Shown piece after piece: positions 9,101-16,076 of a stretch of 16,076 nt of DNA. Source of the stretch: Acanthaster planci (taxonomy: Eukaryota > Echinodermata > Asteroidea > Valvatida > Acanthasteridae); NCBI RefSeq assembly GCF_001949145.1, contig NW_019091523.1, forward strand, positions 614,076-630,151, written 5' to 3'. The first letter of the stretch is position 1. Each line of letters begins with the position of its first letter. The translations under genes were made by a program, and so were the position numbers. Under the pieces are notes generated by a model. That model searched no databases and was not told the DNA's origin. It worked only from the letters and a program-made list of their open reading frames with translations.

Positions 9101-12100
9101 AATGTCCAGTAAATGAACACATGAATTTTTGAAGAATTTTGAAAACGGAAAATCTTGGAAACGTCTCGCCATCACATCCCGCTCAAGAGAAAGCCACCCG
9201 GCAGGAAGTGGTTAACCCTCCAATGCTGAAGTCACTCTTAGCATATTTGTGCTGTAAAACCATAGGAGGGTTGATTCATGGTCATGGCACGAGAGAATTC
9301 ATTACAATTGGCCAAAAACTGTTAAATTAGGCAACACAATTAGAGTTTTTGAGAAATGAATCCAAGGCAGTGTTTCTCAATTTAATATATATTTTTGTTT
9401 CCTGCATGCAAAATTCTGGATTCTACAATGTTAGCTTTAGGCTATCGAAAAAACAAAACACCTGATGTCGATATTGATGCCCTCTAACACATAAAGCAAA
9501 GACCTGGAACTTACTTGCTCTTCACAATCCACTGCCAGTTCCTCGCATGCAATCAATGTTTCCAGCTCCGCCCCTGTCAACGACCGGAACTCCGCCTCCA
9601 CCGACACCTGCCGGAAGTGGTCCCGGGCGTACTTGAGGGCCTGCTGGCCCAGGTCGTGGAAGGAGTACAGGTCGGCCAGACGCCACACACCCAGGCAATT
9701 GCTGGGGCCCAGGTGGGAGGCTAGGAACTGGCAGCACGCGCTGGATACACTGGTGACTTGGAGGAGACTCGCACAGGCCAGGATGCTCTCGACATTGTTT
9801 GACTCCAGCTAATCAGACAAGTTTGTACCCATGGAAGTGATTACTACAAAATACTATCCCTTTTATATTAGACTATGTCCCAGACACAAGATGCAAGAAA
9901 TTATACATCTATAGCAGTCTGATATTATCTTTTCACAATTTAATTATTTTCTTCAATTTCCAAAAAGGCCTCAAAAATTAAGTCTTCAAAATGGATAATT
10001 CTGAACACTTTTTCCTGTGGTAGAACAGTCCCCTTCNTTGCATACATCCCCAAAAGCGTACCTTGATGGAGGCCGTGTAGGCATAGGACACCATGGCTTC
10101 CAGGGCTGTGGGGTCAACATCTTTCATGATGATGGTGTCTAGCCGACTTTCTTGCATGCTGCCCATGAACATAGCTTGAAAATAGGGGCTGCTAGCGGCA
10201 AGGACAAGCCTGTACCAAGAAAAACAGGATATTTAGGAAAACCAAGGACACGGAAAGGGAAATAATCATTAGAATAATACCTCACCTGCAGATTCTGTAT
10301 CATGATCGGCTGAGAACTGGCCACACGACATTCACCACATTTGTGAGCTTGCTTTTCAGAACCAAAAGAACTACATGAATACACAAAGCAATCAAAGAAC
10401 TATAGGTACATATATGACCACTTGCATCATATACAAATGCACACTGATGTGCAGGTTGCACGTCGCACACATTCCGAAGTGCCAGCACTACAGAGCTGGG
10501 TTCAAAACATCTCATAAAACAGGTGATTTGAAAAAGTGCTGGCAAGCTTTCACACAATTCTCATTCAAAAAGACATGCCTTTAACATGCATTCATTAATA
10601 CCTCCTGACAGTCTCCCTTTTCAACAACGTGGAACTTGATTGCGTATTAAAATTTGATAACGCCCACCGAAAAGTGATAAATGCCAGCTGCGTACATATT
10701 TGTAAATCGTGTTTTGGCACATGGATACAACACAGTTTAATCGATTCTGAATGGACAAGAGTCGGTGAGCAAGCGGCTCCCCACGCGTGCGCCATGTCCA
10801 TATAAGGAGATCCTTTTGGGCAACTATAAAATAAAATGGATGGGGTGTTTCGGAAAACAAAAGTAAAATTCAACAACAAAATCATTGGAAAACCATCATA
10901 CATTGACTTCTTTTGACTCTCTGTGTTGCAGCAGTGCCGCGATTTCAGGGCCGTCTCGTGAGGGCGCGCTTCAAAAAAAGGCCACGCTTAGCGCCTCGGT
11001 TTATACAATTTAACAGAATTCGGAACAGGTTTTCAAATCAGCAATCATCATACATCCTAGGGGGTTCAGAAGTATTCAGTTGGGTAAGTTATCATTTGAA
11101 ATCTTTATTCTGTCAAGGGCATTTTCAAGGCAAATAATGGAACCGTTTATATGGGTTATTTAGCTAAAATTATTATGGGTTATTAAGCAAAAATTATTGC
11201 GGGAATACATGTACCAACACATCTCCCGGCGTGCCTTTTCATCCTATTTAAATTGAAGTGATTAGGAGAGTGTAACGATAAAAAGGTCTTTATTAAACGT
11301 GCTGTTAATTATCTTTGTTTTCTCTTTACTTGAAGCTCACATATATTCAAGGGAGAGACAGCAACTACATACCGGGAGGGTTTTTTCTTGAATTTCTTCA
11401 TAAATGCACGTCCAAGTCATCAAGTCAGTGTACCAACTTTTTGCTGAGCACGCAATAAACCAGATTGCAAACTAAACTTGGAAAATAGTCTACAGACTGA
11501 AAAGGTATTTATGAATGGGAATAGATATGTGCTTGGCCAGTCTGAAACTAACGTTTAAGACCCGCCACTCCCCCATTTATTCCCTTATTCAGATCAAATT
11601 TATCACTTATCAGTGCTGCAAAACCCTCCATGGAATATTCTATTTAAATAGAATGCTTCAGGATCATCTCAAGAGGCTGCTTACACTCCACCTCTCCAAG
11701 CAACCACCAGTTGTACATTATTGATAACAGTAACTTCATATTTACAAGTGAGAATTCCATATATCTCCTTGAAGGCAATGAAGAGGTTTGTACTGAATAC
11801 ATACTAAAGGTGGTAGGATGCCTTTCAAAATAACTAAAAGTATAACATGAATAATACGAATGACATTTCCTTTTAAAAATTGTGATTAAATGATTAAACG
11901 AGTTGCCAGCACAGGTCAAGGTCATCTGAAAATGCTCATTTGTTTCCCAATCTGTTAGAAATTGTAATTGTTCAGAATACACTGTACATGCATTTCCCAA
12001 ATTCTCCTTTTACAGTTAAGTCAGTTTCTTCAATTGATAAAATACCTCCAAACAATTCTCAAGGACTCTTGTCTGTAACTTTCACCGTCAATGTGGGACT

Positions 12101-12456
12101 ACGCTCCAGAGGTTTCTAAAGAAAGATGATGATGAACTGAACTGGTTGGTATTTCATTCACAGGCAAATCTTGGCTTTCGTGGGAGACAGGGAGCCTATT
12201 TCCAATTCTTAACGATGCCATTAGTCCTCTTTGTGCCTGAGGCTGTGTTACGCCCTCTGTAGTCTACGCGACAAGTCTATAGATGTATCCATTTTTAACC
12301 TGCTCAAACTGAATCTCACCTATGCGCCTGTAGACAGTGCTTGTCTATCTTCAGTGTGACATCGCAGAGGTGGCCCTCCTTGCGGAATCGCTCTAACATC
12401 TCTAACACTGTGCTGTGGTGGCAGCCATCCCTGTGCCATATCACTGGCTCCCCCAT
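5702..12456 (-). CDS. Kelch-like (KLHL) BTB-BACK-Kelch protein, 7 coding exons, complete
   Basis: Seven exons join to 1722 nt and 573 residues, the usual length for a KLHL protein. The BTB domain spans about residues 15-130, with CDV at 31-33, AHR at 44-46 and LAASSPYF at 49-56. BACK spans about 131-235, with NCLG at 132-135. Six kelch repeats have glycine pairs near 280, 341, 389, 436, 486 and 532. By family knowledge, such proteins bind Cullin-3 through BTB and BACK and present substrates on the kelch propeller for ubiquitination; the substrate here is unknown. Repeat 3 lacks the usual tryptophan. The ATG is in good context (ACAATGG), with an in-frame TAA eight codons upstream. Intron phases in order are 2, 0, 0, 0, 1, 1. 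I cannot assign a vertebrate orthologue. Confidence 0.95.
6369..6423. repeat. Inverted repeat, 19-bp arms, 17-nt loop
   Basis: The left arm 6369-6387 (GAAGTTGACAAACTAGTTC) pairs with 6405-6423 at 18 of 19 positions, and one more A-T pair extends it outward. The loop is 6388-6404. It lies in KLHL intron 6, so the KLHL pre-mRNA would fold into this stem. It could be a small MITE remnant or a short hairpin RNA. Confidence 0.85.
6465..6520. repeat. Nested imperfect palindrome
   Basis: The inner arms AGTATCAT (6480-6487) and ATGATACT (6493-6500) pair perfectly around a 5-nt loop. The outer arms TATCATG (6465-6471) and CATGATA (6514-6520) also pair. It lies 40 bases from the preceding inverted repeat, in the same intron. 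Confidence 0.7.
6704..6848. mobile_element. Fold-back / MITE-like element, copy A
   Basis: Its ends form a terminal inverted repeat: CTAGTGCATGTCTGTGCC at 6704 matches the reverse complement of the end at 6848, with one substitution and a 2-nt indel. Inner parts also pair: the TGAGTGACCAGAAG half reappears as the complement of TTTTATGGTCACTGAGAG. A second copy lies at about 13471-13577 in the opposite orientation, sharing an exact 24-bp block (6729-6752 with 13559-13536). It has no coding capacity. A non-autonomous DNA transposon is the best explanation; target-site duplications are not clear, although CTAG lies at both tips. Confidence 0.7.
6912..7205 (-). CDS. KLHL coding exon 6: kelch repeats 2-3, start of 4
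   Basis: The acceptor CTCCCTCCAG precedes 7205. The split glycine codon G/GT restores an AGGG start to repeat 2, which is followed by the serine run STSSSSIS and then VERYSPTANAW. Repeat 3 starts GYVFGGHNG, but its second half reads RFCPVSGVCDYV, with phenylalanine for the usual tyrosine and no tryptophan, so that blade is degenerate. The exon ends in IYVIGGT and a phase-1 G before GTGTGC. Confidence 0.93.
7206..7865 (-). other. KLHL intron 5 (660 bp, phase 1)
   Basis: The donor is CAG/GTGTGT at 7865 and the acceptor TCCAG at 7206. Its middle part carries a diffuse array of CAGCCA words on the plus strand (7594, 7624, 7675, 7711), which keeps a plus-strand frame open for 186 codons. That frame has no domain and reads antisense through exon 5. 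Confidence 0.85.
7866..8064 (-). CDS. KLHL coding exon 5: first kelch repeat
   Basis: The acceptor ATACCGGCAG precedes 8064 and the exon joins exon 4 in phase 0. It encodes VLLAVGGEQEG, then a tryptophan at residue 301, then a longer-than-usual loop (SVPCQSSGQLGDM) before the SAFGIACDGNQVYVA strands. As a result the first and second glycine pairs are about 61 residues apart, against 46-50 for the other repeats. The exon ends with a phase-1 G. Confidence 0.92.
8065..8559 (-). other. KLHL intron 4 (495 bp, phase 0)
   Basis: The donor is AAG/GTAAGA at 8559 and the acceptor CGGCAG at 8065. The polypyrimidine tract before this acceptor is weak. An open plus-strand frame of 135 codons (8011-8418) crosses the intron and exon 5 without any recognisable content. 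Confidence 0.85.
8560..8802 (-). CDS. KLHL coding exon 4: second part of BACK domain
   Basis: The acceptor TTAACCAG precedes 8802. The exon begins VFQVIVEWAKFDPSQR directly after EEQ of exon 3, the typical helix of the 3-box/BACK region that helps hold Cullin-3. It continues through WPLLKHVAVHLLSPEYLLDQ and ends in the basic linker RGHRKKVK before the propeller. It is 81 codons, phase 0 at both ends. Confidence 0.94.
8803..9514 (-). other. KLHL intron 3 (712 bp, phase 0)
   Basis: The donor is CAA/GTAAGT at 9514 and the acceptor CCAG at 8803. It is AT-rich and nothing else was recognised in it. Confidence 0.85.
9515..9808 (-). CDS. KLHL coding exon 3: end of BTB and start of BACK
   Basis: The acceptor CTGATTAG precedes 9808. 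The 98 codons begin LESNNVESILACASLLQV, the usual region after the BTB fold, followed by SACCQFLASHL and then the BACK start NCLGVWRLADLYSFHDLGQQ. The exon ends CEEQ at a consensus GTAAGT donor. It is clearly more GC-rich than the flanking introns, with third positions mostly G or C. Confidence 0.95.
9809..10061 (-). other. KLHL intron 2 (253 bp, phase 0), one ambiguous base
   Basis: The donor is AAG/GTACGC at 10061 and the acceptor GATTAG at 9809. The only ambiguous base (N) in the window is at 10037, 25 bases into the intron, so it does not affect the protein. Confidence 0.85.
10062..10209 (-). CDS. KLHL coding exon 2: BTB core
   Basis: The acceptor CTTGGTACAG precedes 10209. The first G completes arginine 46 with AG from exon 1. 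The exon encodes LVLAASSPYFQAMF, then VDPTALEAMVSYAYTASIK, the conserved BTB helices used for dimer and Cullin-3 contacts in this family. It ends at residue 95, phase 0. Confidence 0.95.
10932..11083 (+). other. Exon-like segment inside KLHL intron 1, opposite strand
   Basis: A plus-strand acceptor (CTCTCTGTGTTGCAG) and a GTAAGT donor bound 152 bases, one frame of which is open throughout. The first half is more GC- and CpG-rich than the intron around it and codes many arginines. No start codon, domain or partner exon is identified. It could be an exon of an antisense or nested transcript, or chance. Confidence 0.2.
11151..11198. repeat. Tandem duplication, 24-bp unit
   Basis: ATGGGTTATTTAGC at 11151 and ATGGGTTATTAAGC at 11175 head two adjacent 24-bp units that match at 22 of 24 positions. 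It lies in KLHL intron 1. Confidence 0.85.
12320..12456 (-). CDS. KLHL coding exon 1: start codon and BTB N-terminus
   Basis: The ATG (12456-12454) stands in ACAATGG, with a purine at -3 and G at +4. Reading upstream in frame, a TAA (12480-12478) occurs before any other ATG, so this start is well fixed. The 45 complete codons include TVLEMLERFRKEGHLCDVTL, the classic N-terminal BTB helix and first strand, and end at AH plus two bases of the next arginine codon before GTGAGA. Confidence 0.94.
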
Positions 12457-12483
12457 TGTCAACTCCCCTAATGCAGCTTAGAA

Positions 12484-12501
12484 CCTAATTTTAAGAGTGA
12501 C
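12484..12501 (-). promoter_or_regulatory. Probable 3' splice site of a 5' UTR intron
   Basis: Reading on the minus strand, a pyrimidine-rich stretch (CTCTCTCCTGTCACTC) is followed by TTAAAATTAG and then GTTC, with AG at 12486-12485. The coding start is 28 bases further on. This implies that exon 1 begins at 12484 and that a non-coding first exon and promoter lie at higher coordinates. Confidence 0.5.
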
Positions 12502-13470
12502 AGGAGAGAGATTACCGTGACTAGAAGAAATCACTGCGACATAGTACTTCTTCCATAAGCACATTCACGCATAAACTCAGGCAGCAATATACTCTAGAGC
12601 CCCACTTCTATAAGAGAACAAGAATTCCGTGTGGGACAATCATATTAATTTAAAAGCCAACCTTTTGGAAAGAATTCCATTTGCAGACGCCACTAATTTT
12701 TTCTGCTGTAATGAATAAGCCATCTGAAAGCAATAAAATGTCTTGAAACGTCAAATTTAGCCGTGACAATATTGAGGTATTCACTCAGAAAACAAAATTC
12801 TTCAGACCAGTTTCATAGGGTTTGCCTACAGGGTGTCAAGCTACCCCCAACACTGTGTAATTCATTGTCTGTCGTGCTCTAAGGGAGCAAACCCCAAAGT
12901 TCTGGGGGTAACGGCAAGCAGCATCCGTATATGGAATTCTTTCCCACCTTTCGACACTAATGTCTCCTTTTTTTTTAGACTTGTTGGTGTTTATGACATT
13001 CAAAAACGGTAATGGCCTGATGCCAAATTCTTTCACTTCATCAGACTCTCCTACCCTGCATTAAGACAGAAACTTGGGCTTCCATTTTTGGAAGAATATT
13101 TGGAAGAGAAACCATGACAAATGCACAGTCAATAAGCAATAAATTGACATAGTGTTTACTGTGATGATTGTAGTAACAACACTAGGCGTACTGAACATGT
13201 CGCAATATCACGTACTGCGCTCATCAAAAGATTCCGTTTTTCATTCATTTTTTCATGACTGGCTGGGTGAATCTCCCCCAAAATTAGTTTTGCCACGTTG
13301 GGAGTTGTTTTGTATTGTGGACTTTTTTTACAACTTTTTACAGGTGGTAGGGTATTCCCTGAACTTATCCTGCTGTCGGACATCCAGGAGCTTTTGTACA
13401 TTATTGGATAGCACAAAGGGTAAATTTGCCCCATGTGTTAATGGACTGACAACGAAGTCCTAGAGCACAT
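12487..13470. other. Upstream region, no gene recognised
   Basis: No supported gene. Open frames here (66 codons minus, 103 codons plus, 92 codons minus) overlap one another and show no domain. A short inverted similarity (TACCCCCA near 12842 and TGGGGGTA near 12903) may mark an old repeat. Confidence 0.5.
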
Positions 13471-13577
13471 CTGCATGTATGTCCCCGAGGGACTGTGAGT
13501 GAGAAGAAGGTCCTATTTCCTGAGGCCGAAGGACTCTCTCTTCTGGTCACTCACAGGCCTGAGGGGGCATACAGTAG
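13471..13577. mobile_element. Fold-back / MITE-like element, copy B
   Basis: The left end CTGCATGTATGTCCCC and the right end GGGGGCATACAG are inverted. The inner segments CTGTGAGTGAG...AAGAAGG and GGTCACTCACAGG also pair, so most of the element folds on itself. Compared with copy A it lies in reverse orientation and is shorter in the middle. The two share an exact 24-bp block plus CCTATTT and TTTCCT motifs around the centre. No coding capacity; limits are approximate. Confidence 0.7.
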
Positions 13578-13583
13578 GCCTAC
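13574..13583. repeat. GTAGGCCTAC palindrome, copy 2 of 3
   Basis: This is an exact copy of the ten-base palindrome at 1540 and 14485. It abuts the right end of fold-back element B. Confidence 0.8.
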
Positions 13584-14085
13584 ACTCGTGACCAAATTTG
13601 GCCAGTTCATATGTGTTTTACAACACACCTAAAAACGAGAACAAAATACCAGGGTTTGAACTGTTTTATTCAACTTTCATTAGCACTTCAAAAATTGCAA
13701 AAATATTGAAGGTTCATTTTAGTTTTCATAGATGCAGTCTAATTTGGAGTTGCTACAGTCAACGAGGAAAAGAAATCTTCCAGGCTTTAAACTGTTTCGA
13801 TTCAGGACAACCTCCAGAGGGCGCAATAAGCAGTCAAAAATTTTCAAGACTAGTACCTGACAGGACACTGGTCTCTGGAATTGACACGCATGCAATGTCT
13901 AGGCTTGTGTCAAGTCACACTGACGCCAGATTCATGAACTGATCTAGAGTGTACCACACGTGACCGTATTTCAGCCAACCAGGATAAAGAACTAGGAAGT
14001 GGTATGTTATAAAAGTCCACAATAATAATAATCAGAAATAGTGACTTTACGCCAACCGCTATCACACATACATGCTATCGCACAT

Positions 14086-14117
14086 GTCTTCTGTGCATGT
14101 GCACATGCTTAGAAGAC
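14086..14117. repeat. Hairpin around a 14-bp perfect palindrome
   Basis: GCATGTGCACATGC (14095-14108) is a perfect palindrome. It is enclosed by GTCTTCT (14086-14092) and AGAAGAC (14111-14117), which also pair. No function is known for it. Confidence 0.75.
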
Positions 14118-14484
14118 TTAACCATTAATAGAGGAAAACCGATTCATGACAATGTTGCGTAACTTTGGTGAATGGATGCTCGCAATTGTTATTGTATACA
14201 ATTTGTTCCCCTGTAGCTTCGCTCACTTACTGGCACAGGGAGCACTAAAATCAACATGGTATGGAACAGGAAATTGGCTTATAGGGCTAGGAAGAGAATT
14301 AAAACATGTACAAAGGAGAAATTTCCCAAACAATACCCACCACTTGTCTTTTGTCAATGTATCGCTCAGTACGTTGTGGTAGTGGGCTGAGTAGACGTTA
14401 CGCAACTGCCTCGGCCAGTCTCAAGTCAAGAGCGAGAAAAGTTGGTCCCAAGATGAAGATTACGGCCAACAAACAACAAAATAT

Positions 14485-14494
14485 GTAGGCCTAC
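14485..14494. repeat. GTAGGCCTAC palindrome, copy 3 of 3
   Basis: This is an exact copy of the ten-base palindrome at 1540 and 13574. It is followed by GTAGTA-rich sequence and a partial TAGGCC. Confidence 0.8.
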
Positions 14495-14944
14495 GAGTAG
14501 TAGTCGGTAGTAGTAGGCCGCTATGCCTGTATCATCTCGGTCTACACGATTCTTGGACGGCAGTCTTCATCCTATACCATGGTCTGGTCAAAAAATTCTA
14601 CCTCCATGGTCTGGTGTACTGCTTGAGGGGGTTTCAACTGCGAAAATGTTAGTGAAAATCAAGGCAGCAACTTCATGAAGTTAGTTGAGATAGTTCAAGA
14701 AAAGGTATTCAACCTAATTACAACAACCACGGGGGAATAAAGAATACAGCAACACAATAGTTACCCTTGAAGTAGTACCAAGGCCTACGCGATAACAACG
14801 AGATTCAATTTAAGCATGTTCGCCTATGTGAATTCTCTGAAAAGAATTTGACACAGCCTAGACGTTCCCATGTACCAAAACACGTAGTGACATCAGGGAG
14901 CCCGACTAATGTCGATTGAATAATTCTGACGTGTGGAGCCTCAG

Positions 14945-15090
14945 AGGTGAAGGTGAGAGCGCGACCCTGGGCGCGGGCGCCGGGCAGACGGCCGGGTGCG
15001 ACCGGACCCTGGGCCGATCGACTCAACGGTTGACAGACCCGCCGGCAAGGCATGCATTGTACGAAGTCCGCTGGACCGTGCGAACGCTGT
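14945..15090. promoter_or_regulatory. CpG-dense block, possible promoter
   Basis: About 20 CpG dinucleotides fall within some 145 bases, with runs such as GGGCGCGGGCGCCGGG, against an AT-rich surround. It lies about 2.5 kb upstream of the KLHL start on the transcribed side, so it could hold the KLHL promoter and first non-coding exon, or serve a gene beyond the window on the plus strand. There is no clear minus-strand donor inside it. It is too short for a classical CpG island. Confidence 0.3.
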
Positions 15091-15265
15091 TTCTTGCGGT
15101 ATGCCTATACAGCCCAAATTAGGGAAAATTGTGGACCTACGAAAATGTGCTCTTGTACATGTACGTCTTTGAAACTCACATGAACAAGTATCGATGCAAG
15201 AATAATACATCTTGAAATGGTTTCGCGGTACCCGCTACATCTGGCTTTATAATTGGACCCGACAA

Positions 15266-15338
15266 GCTCATATAGTCAAGTGGTAGACTCCTGCACTCGC
15301 TGCGCCGAGTCGTGGGTTCGAGTCCCACGCAAGTGAAT
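15266..15338 (+). repeat. tRNA-like sequence (tRNA pseudogene or SINE head)
   Basis: A pol III A box TAGTCAAGTGG (15273-15283) and a near-perfect B box GGTTCGAGTCC (15315-15325) lie at tRNA spacing. A D-arm (GTC/GAC) and a complete T-arm (GTGGG/CCCAC around TTCGAGT) can form. The flanks do not pair into a 7-bp acceptor stem, and the anticodon arm is poor with no clear anticodon. It is therefore unlikely to be a functional tRNA; a SINE head or a decayed tRNA gene fits better. Confidence 0.6.
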
Positions 15339-15541
15339 TTATTCAAAGCTTACAGGAAAAGGATATACAATGTCGGTATACGTCGGTGTAAGGGCAAAAC
15401 CCGTAATTAAATTTAACATCTTTACAAACCTGCTTTTCATTTGAGCTAGCAGCCTATTTGCAGCACAAAATGAAATGCAAAGTCGATTTCAACCACGTTC
15501 ACTCTACATTTTTAAACCAGTTTACTTTGTGCCACAGTAAA

Positions 15542-15551
15542 GGGGGGGGGG
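15542..15551. repeat. G10 homopolymer
   Basis: Ten consecutive G. The length may be unreliable in sequencing; no gene is involved. Confidence 0.8.
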
Positions 15552-15668
15552 TGCTGATGTAATTCACGCCTAGCTGCCACGCTCAGATCTTGCAAGCAAT
15601 GATGGAGATAAAAGCATAACTGGATTTGCAGGCGGCAGTCGATCGTCATCGGTGACATGGCATTCTTT

Positions 15669-15713
15669 CAGTCAGTTTGCCACGGTCGAGTAGCCTACCG
15701 TGACGACTGATTG
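15669..15713. repeat. Imperfect stem-loop 1 of a pair
   Basis: An inner stem CACGGT/ACCGTG (15681-15686 with 15697-15702) closes a 10-nt loop. An outer imperfect pairing of CAGTCAGTTTGC with GACGACTGATTG extends it. It sits directly against the next hairpin. Confidence 0.6.
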
Positions 15714-15739
15714 GGGTGACTGCGCCGTGCGCAGTCCCC
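15713..15739. repeat. GC-rich stem-loop 2 of a pair
   Basis: GGGG, a TG bulge and ACTGCGC pair with GCGCAGT and CCCC around a CGT loop. It is a very stable short hairpin. I do not recognise it as part of a known snRNA: no U1, U2 or U6 signature lies nearby. Confidence 0.7.
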
Positions 15740-16028
15740 GGCACTGATCGCGATAATGCACCTGTCAATTGTAATCCCGCCGCCACGGGGAACCAACCCG
15801 GGACTAATTAAGCGGGGACTTTATTTAATATCGTAAGAGGGACTGCAGTGGACAAAAAAGTGGAACGTCACGGCGTCATGTGTAATGCAAATTGTGGGGT
15901 GTCCGCATAACGCGGGTTGTTAACATCACAGACATTTTTACACAGGAGTAATTAATGTTTACGTGTATTTTCATGGCGTGCATTTTGAACGTGTCATATT
16001 TAGCGACATGCGCCTGATGATGCGCGCG
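15740..16028. other. Intergenic, no gene recognised
   Basis: A mix of GC-rich and AT-rich segments with no open frame of interest. It may be the remainder of the repeat that carries the two stem-loops. Confidence 0.5.
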
Positions 16029-16046
16029 CTACGCGTATACGCGTAG
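16029..16046. repeat. 18-bp perfect palindrome CTACGCGTATACGCGTAG
   Basis: The sequence equals its own reverse complement over 18 bases and holds four CpGs. It lies 30 bases from the end of the window, so its wider setting cannot be judged. Confidence 0.85.
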
Positions 16047-16076
16047 TTTGCATTACGCGATACGTCACATGCAGTG

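Larger units (their letters stand above)
10210..12319 (-). other. KLHL intron 1 (2110 bp, phase 2)
   Basis: The donor is ATAG/GTGAGA at 12319 and the acceptor TACAG at 10210. It is AT-rich. It contains an exon-like plus-strand segment (10932-11083) and a 24-bp duplication (11151-11198). The 118-codon minus-strand frame at 12000-11644 has no domain and is not flanked by matching splice sites. Confidence 0.85.
13584..14940. other. Upstream region, no gene recognised
   Basis: Open frames up to 114 codons on the plus strand have no domain. A consensus minus-strand donor (CCA/GTAAGT at 14230) could end a KLHL 5' UTR exon, but no upstream boundary is evident. A small direct repeat, CCATGGTCTGGT, occurs at 14577 and 14604. 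Confidence 0.45.

Noticed and set aside
11644-12000. 118-codon minus-strand frame inside intron 1
   Set aside because: AT-rich, no domain, no flanking splice sites in phase with exons 1 and 2.
14146-14382. Possible small secreted protein (hydrophobic N-terminus, 78 codons, plus strand)
   Set aside because: A fully overlapping minus-strand frame is equally open; no promoter, splice or domain support.
15713-15900. U1-like snRNA
   Set aside because: The GACTGCG hairpin and AATTGTGGGG look superficially similar, but the order is wrong and the 5' splice-site pairing sequence is absent.

Overview
The window is eukaryotic genomic DNA. Genes are split by GT-AG introns, coding density is low, and most of the sequence is AT-rich with short repeats. 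A long BTB-BACK-Kelch gene, tRNA-like and fold-back repeats, and the recurrent palindrome GTAGGCCTAC suggest a marine invertebrate, perhaps a deuterostome such as a lancelet, echinoderm or hemichordate. That assignment is inference and I cannot settle the species.

The one certain gene is a complete kelch-like (KLHL) gene on the minus strand. Its start codon is at 12456 and its stop at 5702. Seven coding exons (12456-12320, 10209-10062, 9808-9515, 8802-8560, 8064-7866, 7205-6912, 6108-5702) join without a frame error into 1722 nt, or 573 residues. Exons 1-2 encode the BTB domain, exon 3 the BTB end and the start of BACK, exon 4 the rest of BACK, and exons 5-7 six kelch repeats. The protein should be a substrate adaptor of a Cullin-3 ubiquitin ligase. 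An in-frame stop upstream of the ATG and a good splice acceptor at 12486-12485 show that the mRNA has at least one further 5' non-coding exon, which I could not place.

Left flank (1-5701): mostly non-coding. It has a six-copy 43-bp tandem repeat (861-1119), G and C homopolymers, and a CpG-rich patch near 2410-2490. Just downstream of that patch is a weak but intriguing plus-strand candidate. A 13-codon exon splices in phase to a second exon whose frame is interrupted by one TGA.

Introns of the KLHL gene: these hold a fold-back (MITE-like) element (6704-6848), two strong hairpins, a diffuse CAGCCA-rich stretch, an exon-like plus-strand segment (10932-11083) and a 24-bp duplication.

Right flank (12487-16076): this lies upstream of the KLHL gene. 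It holds a second copy of the fold-back element in the opposite orientation (about 13471-13577), palindromes, a CpG-dense block (about 14945-15090) that could be a promoter, a tRNA-like pol III promoter (15273-15325), two adjacent stem-loops (15669-15739) and an 18-bp perfect palindrome (16029-16046). I see no convincing novel multi-gene system. The items most worth checking are the TGA-interrupted two-exon frame and the paired fold-back elements.
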